Source: Albifimbria verrucaria (Eukaryota; Ascomycota; Sordariomycetes; Hypocreales; Stachybotryaceae). From it: a stretch of DNA of 64,000 nt. Shown in pieces: positions 1-10,916 of this stretch (within the stretch, counting starts at the first letter, position 1; the number at the start of each line of letters is the position of its first letter). Location: assembly GCA_020081605.1 (NCBI GenBank), contig JAHREC010000062.1, positions 4,087,758 through 4,151,757 of the forward strand, read 5' to 3'. Both the position numbers and the translations under genes were made by a program. The notes beneath the pieces were generated by a model. That model searched no databases and was not told where the DNA came from. It saw only the letters and a list, made by a program, of their open reading frames with translations.

Positions 1-1
1 A

Positions 2-1687
2 ACGCCCGAACTGCTTGCCCAGTCTCCAAAAGAAAACGAAGTCCTTCAGCACGAACAGAGGCACTTGGAAGAGACTGAGGGATTCAAACATACTTGGCAG
101 ATCATTGTGGTTGCCTCAATCCTCGCTACCTTAACATTTGTCTCTGGCATTGATGCAACAATTATCACCACCTCCTTGCCTACGATAACTCGCGAGATCA
201 GCGGTGCGCGGGAATATGTCTGGGTAGTCCAGTCATATTTGTTCGCCTGTACGGTGCCCCAGCCATTCTACGGGCAGATGGCTAATATCTTCGGACGGCG
301 AGGCCCTCTGCTAATCTCTGTCGCCCTATTCGCGCTCGGAAGCGGCATCGCGGGCGGTGCGAGAAACGTAGCGACACTCATCGCAGGCCGTATTGTTCAA
401 GGCTTGGGCACCGGCGGCATCAATGTCCTCCCAGAAATTGTTGTCTGCGACCTAGTTCCACCGAGGCATCGTGGCGCGTACCTGAGCGCCATGCTCTCGA
501 CGGCAGCCATAGGGAGCACCATCGGTCCTGTTATCGGTGGTGCCATAGCCCAAACCCATTGGCGATGGATCTTCTGGTTAAACCTTCCAATATCGGCAGT
601 GGGCGCCATTGGTCTCTTCTTTCTTCTCAATGTAGAGCATCGCCAAGAGCATAGGCCGCGGAAATTGCTTGCTCGCCTTGACTCTCCAGGCATTGCAATT
701 TTTGTTCCATCCATGGTGTCCCTGTTCTTTGCTCTCATCATGGGCGGCAGTGATGGATATCCTTGGAGCTCATGGAAAGTCATTTTACCTCTCATCCTTG
801 GTCTTTTTGGCTGGATCGTTTTCCATATCCACCAGGGATCTCGTTTCTGCCAAGAGCCCAGTGTGCCACCACATCTATTCAAGAATCGCACATCAGCCAC
901 GGCATTTGTCCTCATATTTCTAGCATCTGTGGTTGTTCAAGCAGTCAGCTACTTCTTGCCAATATATTTCCAGGCTCTAAAACGAGTCTCGCCGCTTACA
1001 TCTGGCGTCTATTTCCTGCCATTTGCCTTGGGTCTCCTGCCCTCTGGGAGTGTAGCAGCCACTGTCTTGTCCAAGACTGGGCAATACAAACCGTTGCACT
1101 GGGTTGGCTTTGCAATGCTTTCCATTGGAAGCGGGCTATTTTCAACCCTAAGTGAGAGATCAGGTCATGGCGAGTGGATTGGTTACCAACTCGTTGCTGC
1201 TTTTGGTGCGGGCTTCATCTTTACTGTAGCCTTGCCCTCAACTCTCGCTGAATTACCAGAAAAGGATGTAGCAACTGCTACAAGTACCTTTGCTTTTATC
1301 CGCGCTTTTGGATTGGTCTGGGGTGCCACCATGTCCTCAATCATATTCAATGGTCAAGTTAACAACTTCCTCAGTGGGGTTGAGGACTCGACTGCACGCA
1401 CCCGACTGGAAAGTGGGGCAGCATACACCTTTGCCTCTGGTAATGAGAATGGAGAGAGCCTGATAAATCAACTTGCTGAGCCGACCAAGAGCCAAGTTAT
1501 TCGTCTATACGACAAGGCATTGGGTACTGTCTGGTTAGTCTTCGTGGGCATAGCGGGTGTGGGGTTCGTGGCCACTTTTCTCATGAGACAGATTGCACTA
1601 CGCAAGCATCATGAGAAGGATGGCCATCTCTCTATTGAAGTAAAGGCTACTGGGGAAAACCCAGAGGAGCCCGAGAAGTATAGATAG
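2..1687 (+). CDS. MFS multidrug/toxin exporter, DHA2 (14-TM) family, 5' partial
   Basis: Proton-coupled efflux pump of the plasma membrane, of the TRI12/DHA2 kind that exports toxins or drugs. The frame is open to the left edge (the first ATG-like codon, TTG at 65, is not a credible start), so the gene begins outside the window. Visible motifs are GIDATIITTSLP in TM1, the loop motif GQMANIFGRRG, RIVQGLGTGG in TM4 and the antiporter motif GPVIGGAIAQTHWRW in TM5. About 14 hydrophobic segments follow, ending in a charged tail. No intron or frameshift is visible over 1.7 kb. The SDR, GMC and P450 genes nearby suggest it exports a product of this block. The family call is firm; the substrate is unknown. 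Confidence 0.93.
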   Translation, partial: TPELLAQSPKENEVLQHEQRHLEETEGFKHTWQIIVVASILATLTFVSGIDATIITTSLPTITREISGAREYVWVVQSYLFACTVPQPFYGQMANIFGRRGPLLISVALFALGSGIAGGARNVATLIAGRIVQGLGTGGINVLPEIVVCDLVPPRHRGAYLSAMLSTAAIGSTIGPVIGGAIAQTHWRWIFWLNLPISAVGAIGLFFLLNVEHRQEHRPRKLLARLDSPGIAIFVPSMVSLFFALIMGGSDGYPWSSWKVILPLILGLFGWIVFHIHQGSRFCQEPSVPPHLFKNRTSATAFVLIFLASVVVQAVSYFLPIYFQALKRVSPLTSGVYFLPFALGLLPSGSVAATVLSKTGQYKPLHWVGFAMLSIGSGLFSTLSERSGHGEWIGYQLVAAFGAGFIFTVALPSTLAELPEKDVATATSTFAFIRAFGLVWGATMSSIIFNGQVNNFLSGVEDSTARTRLESGAAYTFASGNENGESLINQLAEPTKSQVIRLYDKALGTVWLVFVGIAGVGFVATFLMRQIALRKHHEKDGHLSIEVKATGENPEEPEKYR

Positions 1688-2941
1688 CCAGGCATTGTCA
1701 TGAGTAAGGCAACCATTGCAGGGATGAGCTTGCGGCATGAGCAGGTTAGGCAAGCTCTGTGTAGACCTGAAGCGCCGGGTCAGATGATTGTCCATAGGTT
1801 TACGTAAATTCACGTAGATACATGATACAGGAACCAATGCAAATGTTCCATCACGACAGTGGAACCTGCCGTCTCATGACCTCCATAGACAACTCTTTGT
1901 TCTTGAATTCTTAGTGGATGATACGGTGCTACATGTTCTTCCCCGTGCCAGTGTTGGTGGGCAATCTCGGCTCGGTCAATTTCATCAGCACAAGCGTAGT
2001 ACACAGCCTGATATACGGCTACGCAATATGCAAGCTACACATAATGTTGCAGTACATTTCTCCTCATTTCTTTTCTCTTCCTTTTTGGAAGCAAACCAAC
2101 GTTGCAGAGCAGGGCTGCTGTTGGCTGGGATCGCTTCAACTTCTTCATCCGCAAGCTTTTCACGCTGCATACACTTCGCGCCGGAATAGAGAATCTGTGA
2201 TGCTGTAACCAACATAAGGTTGCAACCCTTACTCACATCTGCATGGATACTTGCAGGTACATTATGTCTCTATGTACCTTTTATGTCCTTGCAGATGAGC
2301 CGCGTCTTAGTCTCAGGTGGGCACCGCGGGCGCGCGGAGACCAGGATAGTTGCACGCACTTTCTAAGGCGACCAACCAAAACCCTAGGCAGAGCACCCAC
2401 TGTTTTCGGAAGCCCACTTCCCGACTACAGCGCCATTGCATTCGGCCTGCCAATAGTGATGCAAAGCTCAAGTAAGATCCTTCCTACGCTACCATAGTGT
2501 CGGCTTCGACAATGAAAGATGTTCATCCAGTGTATGATGCGGGCGGGATTGTAGAGCATTCTCCTCACGTGTACGAAGGCTCGTGCTGACAACCCACACA
2601 GTGTGATTTGTAGAATATGCTCAGGGTAGGATTCGCCTACGCACACTGCCACGGCGTTGACACGGTTTAGTTGTGCGTCGAATCAGGACTGCCTGACGAC
2701 TGGTGTTAACTACTCAGAACTGAACCCAGTGACGAGGAGCAGTTCGTCAGCAGTGACTTAAATGCCAGACCGCCAGGTACCTCTATGTGCAGAAGCAGAT
2801 ACCTCGAATTTTCTAGAGGTTTTTTGCAACCCGTGTAGTCTCACTTGCTTCGTCTCTTTGCTTGTTGAACAATTAAATCGCTGTGGTGTCAACCCACTCA
2901 ACTTGAGATGTACGCAGAGGCTTGCCAGCCAAGTTGGTGTC
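1688..2941. other. intergenic region, no supported gene
   Basis: Only short ORFs without recognisable domains occur here. An in-frame ATG at 2762 would add 60 residues to the following SDR, but those residues resemble no SDR N-terminus. I therefore treat 2762-2941 as leader sequence. Confidence 0.6.
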
Positions 2942-4023
2942 ATGCCACTTATTGACTATTATCTGCTTCTGTTTAGGAATCGTAGCATTTTCAGGTCTTT
3001 CATCACTCAGATTCTGCCACTTCCACACCCGGAAGATGACTTTAGCTACAAAACGGTGCTAATAACAGGTGCCAATACCGGAATCGGACTCGAAGCTGCT
3101 CGCCATTTCGTTAGACTGAAAGCAGACAAGGTCATCCTAGGTTGTCGGGACTTGGAGAAAGGTATGGCTGCAAAACTTGACATAGAATGCAGCCAGAATA
3201 TGAATACAGCGGTTGACTCTGCAAAAATCCTGGTATGGCATGTAGACCTTGAGTCTTTTGACAGCGTCAAAGCCTTTTGTCGTCGCGCAGCTAATTTGGA
3301 ACGCCTCGATATTGTGATTGAGAATGCTGGCGTTCTGGGATTGTTATTTAACACTGCTGACTGGGGCTACGAGCGCCTCACAACGGTCAATATCATCTCT
3401 ACCTGGCTCATGGCTTTACTTCTGCTTCCGATCCTGCGGAAAACAAAACAGAAGTATTACAAAGATGAGCATCAGTACCCCTCAGCGTCGCGAAAGAAGC
3501 ATGTTCCGCATTTGGTTGTCGTCAGCTCTAACGCCCATTTTTACACAAATTTCGAGGGGCGCTACGAACCATTCATTTTTGAGTACCTGCGACGAGACAA
3601 CGGCATGTTCCATAGATATGCTGATACAAAGCTCGCGAGCCTATTTGCAGGGCGAGAGATTGCTGACCGAATGTTACACGGCGCAGTCAGGCCCCCTCTT
3701 CTCAAGTCGTGCTGAACCTTGTTGAGCCCGGTTCTTGCCAAACTCAGCTCCTGCGGGAAAATTCATGGCCATGGTACTACGGTGCTGTTGTAAGCCTGGG
3801 ATTCAAATTGATAGGAAGAACGCCAGAGATGGGAGCGCGAACTTATGTAGCTGCTGCTACGGCTGGATGGGATAGCCATGGAGCTTACCTAGAGGACTGC
3901 AAGTTGAGTACACCACATAAATTTGTCACATCAGATGAGGGCCGTGGAGTTCAGAAACGTGTATATGCCGAGCTGATGGCGATACTAGAGCATATAGAGC
4001 CGGGGATTTCAGGGAACTTGTAG
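2942..4023 (+). CDS. short-chain dehydrogenase/reductase (SDR), one apparent frameshift
   Basis: NAD(P)H-dependent oxidoreductase of the fungal RDH/WW-oxidoreductase-like SDR group. Seen: the Rossmann motif TGANTGIG, ENAGV, the catalytic Ser region VVVSSNAH, and the catalytic YADTK (YxxxK). I chose ATG 2942 because it leaves about 35 residues before the dinucleotide motif, as is usual; 2762 is an alternative. The frame breaks at the CCCCC run at 3692-3696. Just after it, another frame resumes with VVLNLVEPG, the strand that normally follows YxxxK in this family, and runs to the stop at 4023. One extra C would give about 360 aa. No splice sites explain the jump. Either this is a sequencing error or the gene is recently broken. 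The tail-to-tail GMC gene and the MFS gene suggest a role in a metabolite pathway. Confidence 0.82.
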
Positions 4024-4131
4024 CATCTTAACGGAACATACATGGCTTTTCGCAGAATAGCCGATTCTCAAATTCGGTAGCATACATGTTGGATGAAACT
4101 TGATGTATATTTGTCCTTTAAGGACTCTCAA

Positions 4132-5882
4132 TTATTTACTCGAATATTCATGAAATGGCATCTGGTTCTTTATCAAATCAGCGCACCGTTCCGCAATCAT
4201 GTAAACTGGGGCCATAGGGTGTGCTGGTGGAACAGAAGGTAGGACGCTCGCATCTGCAATCCTAAGGTTTCTGCAACCATGAACCCGCAGTTCACCGTCG
4301 ACGACACCCTCTTGGTCTTCTGGAGCCATTCGACAAGAGCTGGTGAAATGAAACGCAGAAGCTACATGCTTCCGTATATACTCGTCAAGCTCAATATCTG
4401 AGACAGAACGCCACCCGCCTTCTTGCCAGTTTGTATTGGCCCTACCTGGACCTCCAAAGATTCTAGTATCGTACGGGTACTGAGACTGGTTTGTAAAATA
4501 CTCAGCTAAACGAAGCGAGATGCGAAGAGCTTTGCGAGCCACTTCTCGGTCACTCGGTGTTGACAATGTATTCATCTGAATATTTGGCGGCTCTTCTGGA
4601 TCTGAGGATCTAGCCTGGACGTACCCTGTAGAGCTTGGCTGGATGAGACATGTCTGAAGAGTGAAGAACGATTTATTTCGATCCAAATCTGGCAATGCGC
4701 CAACCGGTAAAATCATGATCTCAACGTTCGGCAATATCTTCGCATCTTGCGCATTGGATGACATGTCACCTATATCTTGATCCAGAATGTTGGTATTGAG
4801 GAAGATAGCACGGTCTACTGCCGATTTAAGCCAGCCTTCACCTCTAATGGCGTAGAGTAGGGCATGCTTCGCCATGTGTAAGACACTATCGCGTAGTTGG
4901 TGCAATGTCTCGTGCTTTGGCACCTGGACAAGGACCGGGAATAATTGGTGATCGCCTAGGTTGGAACCAACTCCAGGGAGGTTGTGAATTACAGATATAC
5001 CGAGATCTTCAAGGACTGGCTGCGGTCCAAGACCACTAAGCTGAAGAATCTGGGGCGTACGAAGAGATCCGCAGGTGAGTATCACTTCTCGTCTCACGTT
5101 AACAAAGCCTAGAGTGGGTTCGGCTTTCAGACTCTCTTGCTTTGTTCTCGAGGACTGGACAACTACACCCCGAACAGTGCCATCTGATGCATCTATATGA
5201 AGACGAGATGCTATAGTGTTGGTACAAATATGCAGTGCTGCTTGATGTTCTATGGCTTTGGCTTTTGTCAAGTAAGCATGAAATGCTGATTGTCTGTATC
5301 CGTCTTCATTGACAGTGAGATTCAGGTGGAAGTAACCCTTATCTGGGGCACCAAGGTAATTAGTACCAGCAACAGGCGGTAAACCCAATGCTTTGGCGGA
5401 CTTCTCGAGAAAAGAATAGATACTTGACTCCAGCATTTGCGTGGAACGTGGTTTGATCATCTTTTCTACTTTGCAGAAATACGGTTCAAGTTTAGCCATA
5501 TTCCATTCAGGGTAAGTCTTGGACCAGGATTCGTAGTAATCTGGTGCGCCTCTTGTGTAGATCATGGCGTTCAGCCTTGAATTGCCCCGAGTGTTTCAGC
5601 CCACATAACATCCAACTGACGGTTGCCCGTTTGTGGTTCCGGAGCGGATGTATGATTGACAGCATAACTCCCATTGGCAGTCGAGACTAGAGGGACTCTT
5701 GATTGAAGACTATTGTCAAATGGGCCTCTTTCTAGGACCAGAATAGTGATATCGGGAATTTCACTGAGCCTGGATGCAACCACCAGACCAGAGGTACCAC
5801 CACCAACGATAACGTAATCGTACGTTTGATTGACGACTTCCTCCAGTCTCTTAACGGGATAACCAGTCCCAAACGGCCACAT
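4132..5882 (-). CDS. GMC-family FAD oxidoreductase, one apparent frameshift
   Basis: Flavin-dependent alcohol or aldehyde oxidase/dehydrogenase of the glucose-methanol-choline family. The N-terminal part (from 5882) has the FAD-binding motif VIVGGGTSGLVVASRL. The frame then stops at 5571. A second frame beginning before 5565 continues with NAMIYTRGAPDYYESW, which belongs directly to the GMC signature GGxSxxNxMxYTRG. The jump lies in a G run (CCCC on the plus strand, 5585-5588), and one more base joins the frames into about 583 aa, the usual family length. The C-terminus carries AFHFTSSCRMAP and AHPMAPVYMIAE, the active-site histidine regions. No signal peptide is seen, so it is probably intracellular. 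It may oxidise an intermediate in the same pathway as the SDR and P450. Confidence 0.85.
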
Positions 5883-6928
5883 GCTGATTATAAATTCGGT
5901 AATAATATAAAATCAAGTCGATCAAGTCCTGGGGTCCTAAGGAAATTGTTCTCCAAATTGTCTTCTCCGAAAGAATCGATGTCGATGGTCGAGCCTTGCG
6001 CGCACAGTAGGTCTCTTCATTTGATACTGCTTTCGATTGGAGTTGGTTGCAGCTTGCAGACGCAATGATACTACAAGTGGAATACTACTCTACCGTTGGC
6101 ATTGCATATAATGTTGGTGGCTTAGCCAAGCCTGCACAGTATGCGGGGAGGTATGTCCTAGAGACGGCTCGGCTCGACCCTATGGTAAATGGTCATCAGT
6201 GAGTTACAAGCATATTGTGGAGGAATTTTGCTACTGGAGCCCGTTGGAAGATGAGGAGGGGCATAGGTGTTGGCTGCAATCTTCCTTTCTGAGATCACCG
6301 CATGTAACCTACCTAACTTGGCTACACACCATGTCTAGGCCTGTGGAGAAGTACTTGCCGATACTTGATCAAAATCAAGGCTGTTGGTCACTAGTGGGAT
6401 TACATTGCAGGGTTTATGGGGCTCTTGCATGAGCGGAATCGTAACTTGATAGGCTACCAGTAGAGAATTCGAGCTGAGACCCAAAGCTTCCCAGCCCGCG
6501 TATTCATGTGCACCAACAGGGAGGCGGATGACAGCCCCTGTACCAGACTCTTCTTCACGGCTGGTGGTAGGGATGCTGACCCTAGCCGCAGCGTTAGACG
6601 TTGATGAGGGTCTGTCCACGTCCGGTGTGGCAACTGGTCTCACATTGTTGGCTGGCCGTTTTTCCAAGAGGCAGGCTGATGTTCAAGGAACACCGAATAA
6701 TTTGAGTCTGAACCACCCCATGTTGGATGGGTTTACTTGCCTAATCTAATAAGGTAAGTATTTTGCTCCTTGACTGTCTCGCCTCTTTCCATCTCGCTCC
6801 CCTCATCTCATCTCATCTCATCTCATCATTGCACCTTATCCCCCAGTTTGTACGTGTGTGATCCCAACAATATTCAATCTACTTTTTACTCCCGTTTTGC
6901 ATTCAACAACTCCTTATCGTTCTTCACA
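5883..6928. promoter_or_regulatory. shared upstream region of the divergent GMC and PTH11-like genes
   Basis: About 1.05 kb separate the two divergent start codons. It holds only short ORFs. A pyrimidine-rich tract with a pentanucleotide repeat leads into the PTH11-like start, as is common in fungal leaders. No binding site can be assigned with confidence. Confidence 0.5.
6802..6826 (+). repeat. (CTCAT)5 microsatellite
   Basis: Five exact tandem copies of CTCAT in a CT-rich tract, about 100 bp before the start codon of the PTH11-like gene, probably in its promoter or 5' UTR. Confidence 0.9.
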
Positions 6929-8190
6929 ATGTCTAGTATGCCTATGTTTCTCACCGAATCTCTCGATCGAGGGCCATCCGGGAGGGCTCAATTCATCATG
7001 GGCTTGACTTGGCTCTTCTTGATATTGGCCTTGTACACCGTCTGCCTTAGATTTTACTTGCGGTACAAATTTGACAAACACTTCGCTATGGACGACTGGA
7101 CCATGCTTTTTGCCATGGTTTGTCATATAGTCTTCCAGACCTTTCTCACAAGAGCCTGCGTCGCTGGGCTTGGCTATCCCCTAGACACCATGACCATCCA
7201 AGAGATTATTGATATGACGAAGTGGGCTTGGTTTTCTGTGCCAGGCAACATTCTCGCCAATGTCATCTCAAGAATCTCCATTGCCATAGTCCTCATCCAA
7301 ATTTTTGGAGTGCGGAGGTGGTTCAAGCGTCTCATAATCATTTACACAAGCGTATTAGCAGTCTTGGGCTTGGCCAACTTCTTTTCGTCTTTTTCCAAGC
7401 TCAACCAATACAAGCGAGTTGGGATTTCCGTGTTCCAGCGAACTGGCGCTTGCCACATCTCCCCCACAACAGTATGATATTTACGCAGATATGTAAGTCA
7501 TTCACGCAGAACTTTGTGAAGCTTAGAGCGAAACGCCTGTTAGTGATTTATGGATTTACTAATTGATTATCCACAGTAATCTTCGCTATTTCCGACCTCA
7601 TGTACGCCTCGTTCCCTGTGATTTTCATCTGGAAACTCAATATGCCCATTCGAAAGAAAGTTGGTCTTATGCTCGTCATGGCTGGATCAATAATTACCAT
7701 GGGGGCAGCAATCGGCAGAGCTATCATTGTCAGCGACACTTTGATAGTTAGCACCGATATAGACGCGAAAGCCGCTATGGATGCAGACCATGTGTTCGTC
7801 ACATTTGGAGTGGGTAGTCTCCTGGCTTCTATCGAAGTGTCACTTGTGATCATCCTTGGAAGCTTGCCCCGACTTAGGGTTGTGACAAAGCTTGGGTCTT
7901 TCAAGCTCATCTCCACTTCTTTCAGCTCTCTGATCAGCAAGCTCCGTTCCAGTACCACGACGTCCGCTCGTCATGAGGCCTTGTCTGACTCAGATGTGGA
8001 ATTAAAGAGCACTCGTGAACAAGAGCTTCCGAAGCACCCTGGAGGTCAGAGTGACGCCTCTGTCCGAGCAGGTGCCAGCGAATCAGCGCAAACCCCCGAC
8101 TCTGGCGATCGAGTAAACACGATCCGAGTCACAGAAGGCTACACGGTTACTTACAATTCGAGCTCGCTTGAACCCAAGACATATGTGTAG
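6929..8190 (+). CDS. PTH11-like integral membrane protein (rhodopsin/CFEM-less type)
   Basis: Seven-pass membrane protein of the fungal PTH11-like/SAT4 family, a class of putative GPCRs that includes host-surface sensors. ATG 6929 lies in a good fungal context (CACAATG). TM segments start at GLTWLFLILALYTVCLRFYLRY and continue through DDWTMLFAM, a motif conserved in the family. An intron at 7493-7576 (GTAAGT, branch CTAAT, CACAG) fits perfectly. Exon 1 changes frame at the TTTTT run 7390-7394. Beyond it, the WDFRVP and SDLMYASFPVIFIWKL segments, typical of the family, are in the other frame. One extra T gives about 392 aa. The long polar C-terminal tail (from about 7920) is usual. No CFEM cysteines precede TM1. 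Confidence 0.84.
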
Positions 8191-8772
8191 ATATGAGGAA
8201 GAATTTTAACAGAAATCTTTAGTTAGCAACTTGTGGTTTGAGCGAAGTAGAATGAACAAGGACAGTTGCTGGCTAAATTTCTCAGTTTTCACGAAATCCA
8301 GCCACTGTTACTTCGTATGCTCAAGAATTGGTCTTAATTCAGAGCCTGTCTAATACCAATAACCCACATTTCCTCATGTTTGTAGCTGCGCAAATAAAAT
8401 TCAGTTCCTATGGATTAACTCGATCTGCCTTCACACACACAACAAGTTTATCCTTAAACGGACAGTGGTTGTGGGGTCTGTTCTAAGGGGTACATGATAG
8501 AAATGCCACCAATTCATAAAGCATAATAAGCAAGGTGATAAGATACTGGCATTGTATGTGATGTTGGTGATAATCACTGCAAGTGCATACAGTCTTGTTG
8601 GTAGGGGCGGCACCACTGAAAATGTAGGATCATGCATGCAAGTTAACCCCAACGTACGACGCTGACGTGTCTCATGAGGTACTTTAGGTAGGATTTGAGA
8701 GGGCAAAGGGGGTTGCGTTGGACTTGATTCGGGGTTGAAGGTCAACTAATCCATTAAAACTCTTCGCAGGGG

Positions 8773-8780
8773 TATAAAAG
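8773..8780 (+). promoter_or_regulatory. TATA box of the P450 gene
   Basis: TATAAAAG lies about 150 bp before ATG 8923. This is a plausible distance for a fungal promoter with a leader of about 100 nt. It is a sequence match only. Confidence 0.55.
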
Positions 8781-8922
8781 ATGAATTGGATGTGCTGGAC
8801 TACTGCAGGTTCCTTTGTATTAAATCGTGCATGACATTCTCTCATCTGCCCCTCTGGTTGCTTTCCACCTCTACTGTTGTCCTCGAATTGTGGTTCAAGC
8901 TCTCTCTTCTGAATTTCCTACA

Positions 8923-10916
8923 ATGAGTCCCTTCACAATCTCTTCTCTCCTAGAAACATTCTCAAAGGGGACTATAAGAGCTTGGGTGATCGTTAGTTTT
9001 ATTTTATGCATTACCATTCTATTCCTCGTCAGATCGATCGATGAATCTCCTCTGCCAGATATTCCATCTGTTGGTGAAGGTAAAGAGTCTGCACGGCGAA
9101 AAGAGTTTCTATCTGGCCAAGCTCGGAACCTCTATCTGAAAGGATATGAAAAGGTCACTACCTCTTATAACATTCCCAGTCACGCATTACATCACATGCT
9201 AAATTCAAGGCCAGTTCAAGGATGGTGTATTTCGTATTTCCACACCACGAGGTATGAACCAGTGGCAGAGAGTCATAGAATCGTTTATACAGCTCTCTAA
9301 CATCTTTCTTTGTCAAAGAGTCGCCATGCATAGTAGTTGCCCCCAGATTCTTGCCGGAGCTTGACAAGCTTCCGGACAACGTATTGAATCGAAGGGTAGC
9401 GACGGACGAAGTAAGTGAAGAGTTGACATGCTGAATGTATACGGCTAATGAACTTGGTTGAAATACAGCTAATGCATTCCGAACATATCAAGCTGAGCGG
9501 TGCACCGGCAGAATTTGGTCACATCGCAAAATCTTATATAAACCCGAATCTTGGTAAGTAAGAAGCCAATGGCTTCAAAAGCTGCTTCGAATTCTATAGA
9601 ATGATCTTGATTCAGCTTATATCGCAAACAGGTCGTGTTACTCAAATTCTTTCGCGAACAATACAGGATGCAATTGCCATCGAACTGCCTCAAGGCTCTG
9701 GTTGGACCCCTTGAAGATTAATGACACTCTCCTACGTGTCACAGCAATTGCTTCAGGAAGAGCATTTGTTGGGTCTAAGCTTTGTTATGATGAAAAATAT
9801 ATTGACAATGCTATCAATTTCACCACTGATGTTATGAAGGCTGTAGCAAGCGTGGCTTTGATGCCCGTTTGGCTTAGATCATTCCTTAGCCCTATGAATC
9901 CGTTCATTTGGGCACTGCAGCGGAGAATTCGAAGCGAAAAACAACTCCTTCACCCATTGGTTCTTGCACGAAGACAGGAGGCAAAGACCGCGGGGCCGTT
10001 CTCCAAATCCCAAGACCTCTTGGAATGGTTAATCGACGACCAAATGGAGGCAGGCATTGAAGACGACATGGATATAGTTCATAAGCAGATGGTGACTTCT
10101 TTCGCCGCCGTGCATACGTCTTCCCAAACAATGACAAACATGTAAGTTTTCTCCGACACAATCTCTATAGTTTTTTGCTTCGTAGCTCTTTGTCCTTGTC
10201 CTTGCTAATCTTGCATCAGGTTTTACACGCTGGCTGCGAATCCGAATATCATCACTATGTTAAGAGAAGAGATAGATCAAGTGCTCTCAAAACATGGTGG
10301 AGAATTCACAGTTCAATCACTTCATGAATTAGAGAAAATGGATAGTTTTGTTCGAGAAACTATGCGGTATTATCCGCTCATGGCTGGTAACTCTCTCTCT
10401 TGCTTTCTTCGGCCAATATTGGGGCATTCTATTAGACTGTGGTATAATTAAAGGCATCGTTTGACATTTTACAGCCTCTGTGCAACGCAAAGTTCTCAAG
10501 CCTTTTACTCTCTCAAGTGGCCAACCTATTCCTGCTGGAGTCATTCTTGAGGTTGCTAGCGAGGCCATTTGTAGAGATCCTGAGATCTATGAAGAACCCG
10601 AAGTCTTTGATCCCCTGCGTTTCCACAAAATCCGAAACGTTCACAATCAGAGTCACATCCGAACAAAGTTCAAATTGTCACCCAATGCATCCAACAGCCA
10701 CTTCACCAGCATGGGACCCCTCAGCTTATGGTGGGGGTATGGCAGGCATGCCTGTCCAGGTCGCTTTTTGCGGCAAATATGATTAAGATGGTCACGGCAC
10801 AAGTGCTGATCCAATATGACATCAAATTACCCGATGGCGTCACAGAACGCTACAAGAATATCACTTACGGAGATATTGTGGGTTCCTTCTTCGTCAACGG
10901 TCATTTTTGGAAATGA
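8923..10916 (+). CDS. cytochrome P450 monooxygenase, six introns, two apparent frameshifts
   Basis: Heme-thiolate monooxygenase anchored in the ER by an N-terminal TM (VIVSFILCITILFLV). Proposed exons: 8923-9153, 9215-9251, 9334-9410, 9469-9553, 9632-10141, 10220-10386 and 10475-10916. All introns are GT-AG with CTAAT-like branch sites. Motifs: GQARNLYLKGYEK near the N-terminus, helix I AAVHTSSQT, ETMR (ExxR), FDPLRF, and the heme loop WGYGRHACPGRF with the cysteine ligand. The frame slips at CCCC 9707-9710 and TTTTT 10765-10769. With one base added at each, the coding length is exactly 517 codons. The N-terminal motif resembles the CYP68/CYP503 (ent-kaurene oxidase-like) group, from memory. 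It probably oxidises a terpenoid or similar metabolite. Confidence 0.88.

Noticed and set aside
397..915. 172-aa minus-strand ORF opposite the MFS gene
   Set aside because: Antisense shadow of a clear coding sequence, rich in Arg/Pro/Met and without domain.
3690..3720. Intron to explain the SDR frame change
   Set aside because: No GT/AG pair fits, and the conserved protein continues without a gap across the C run.
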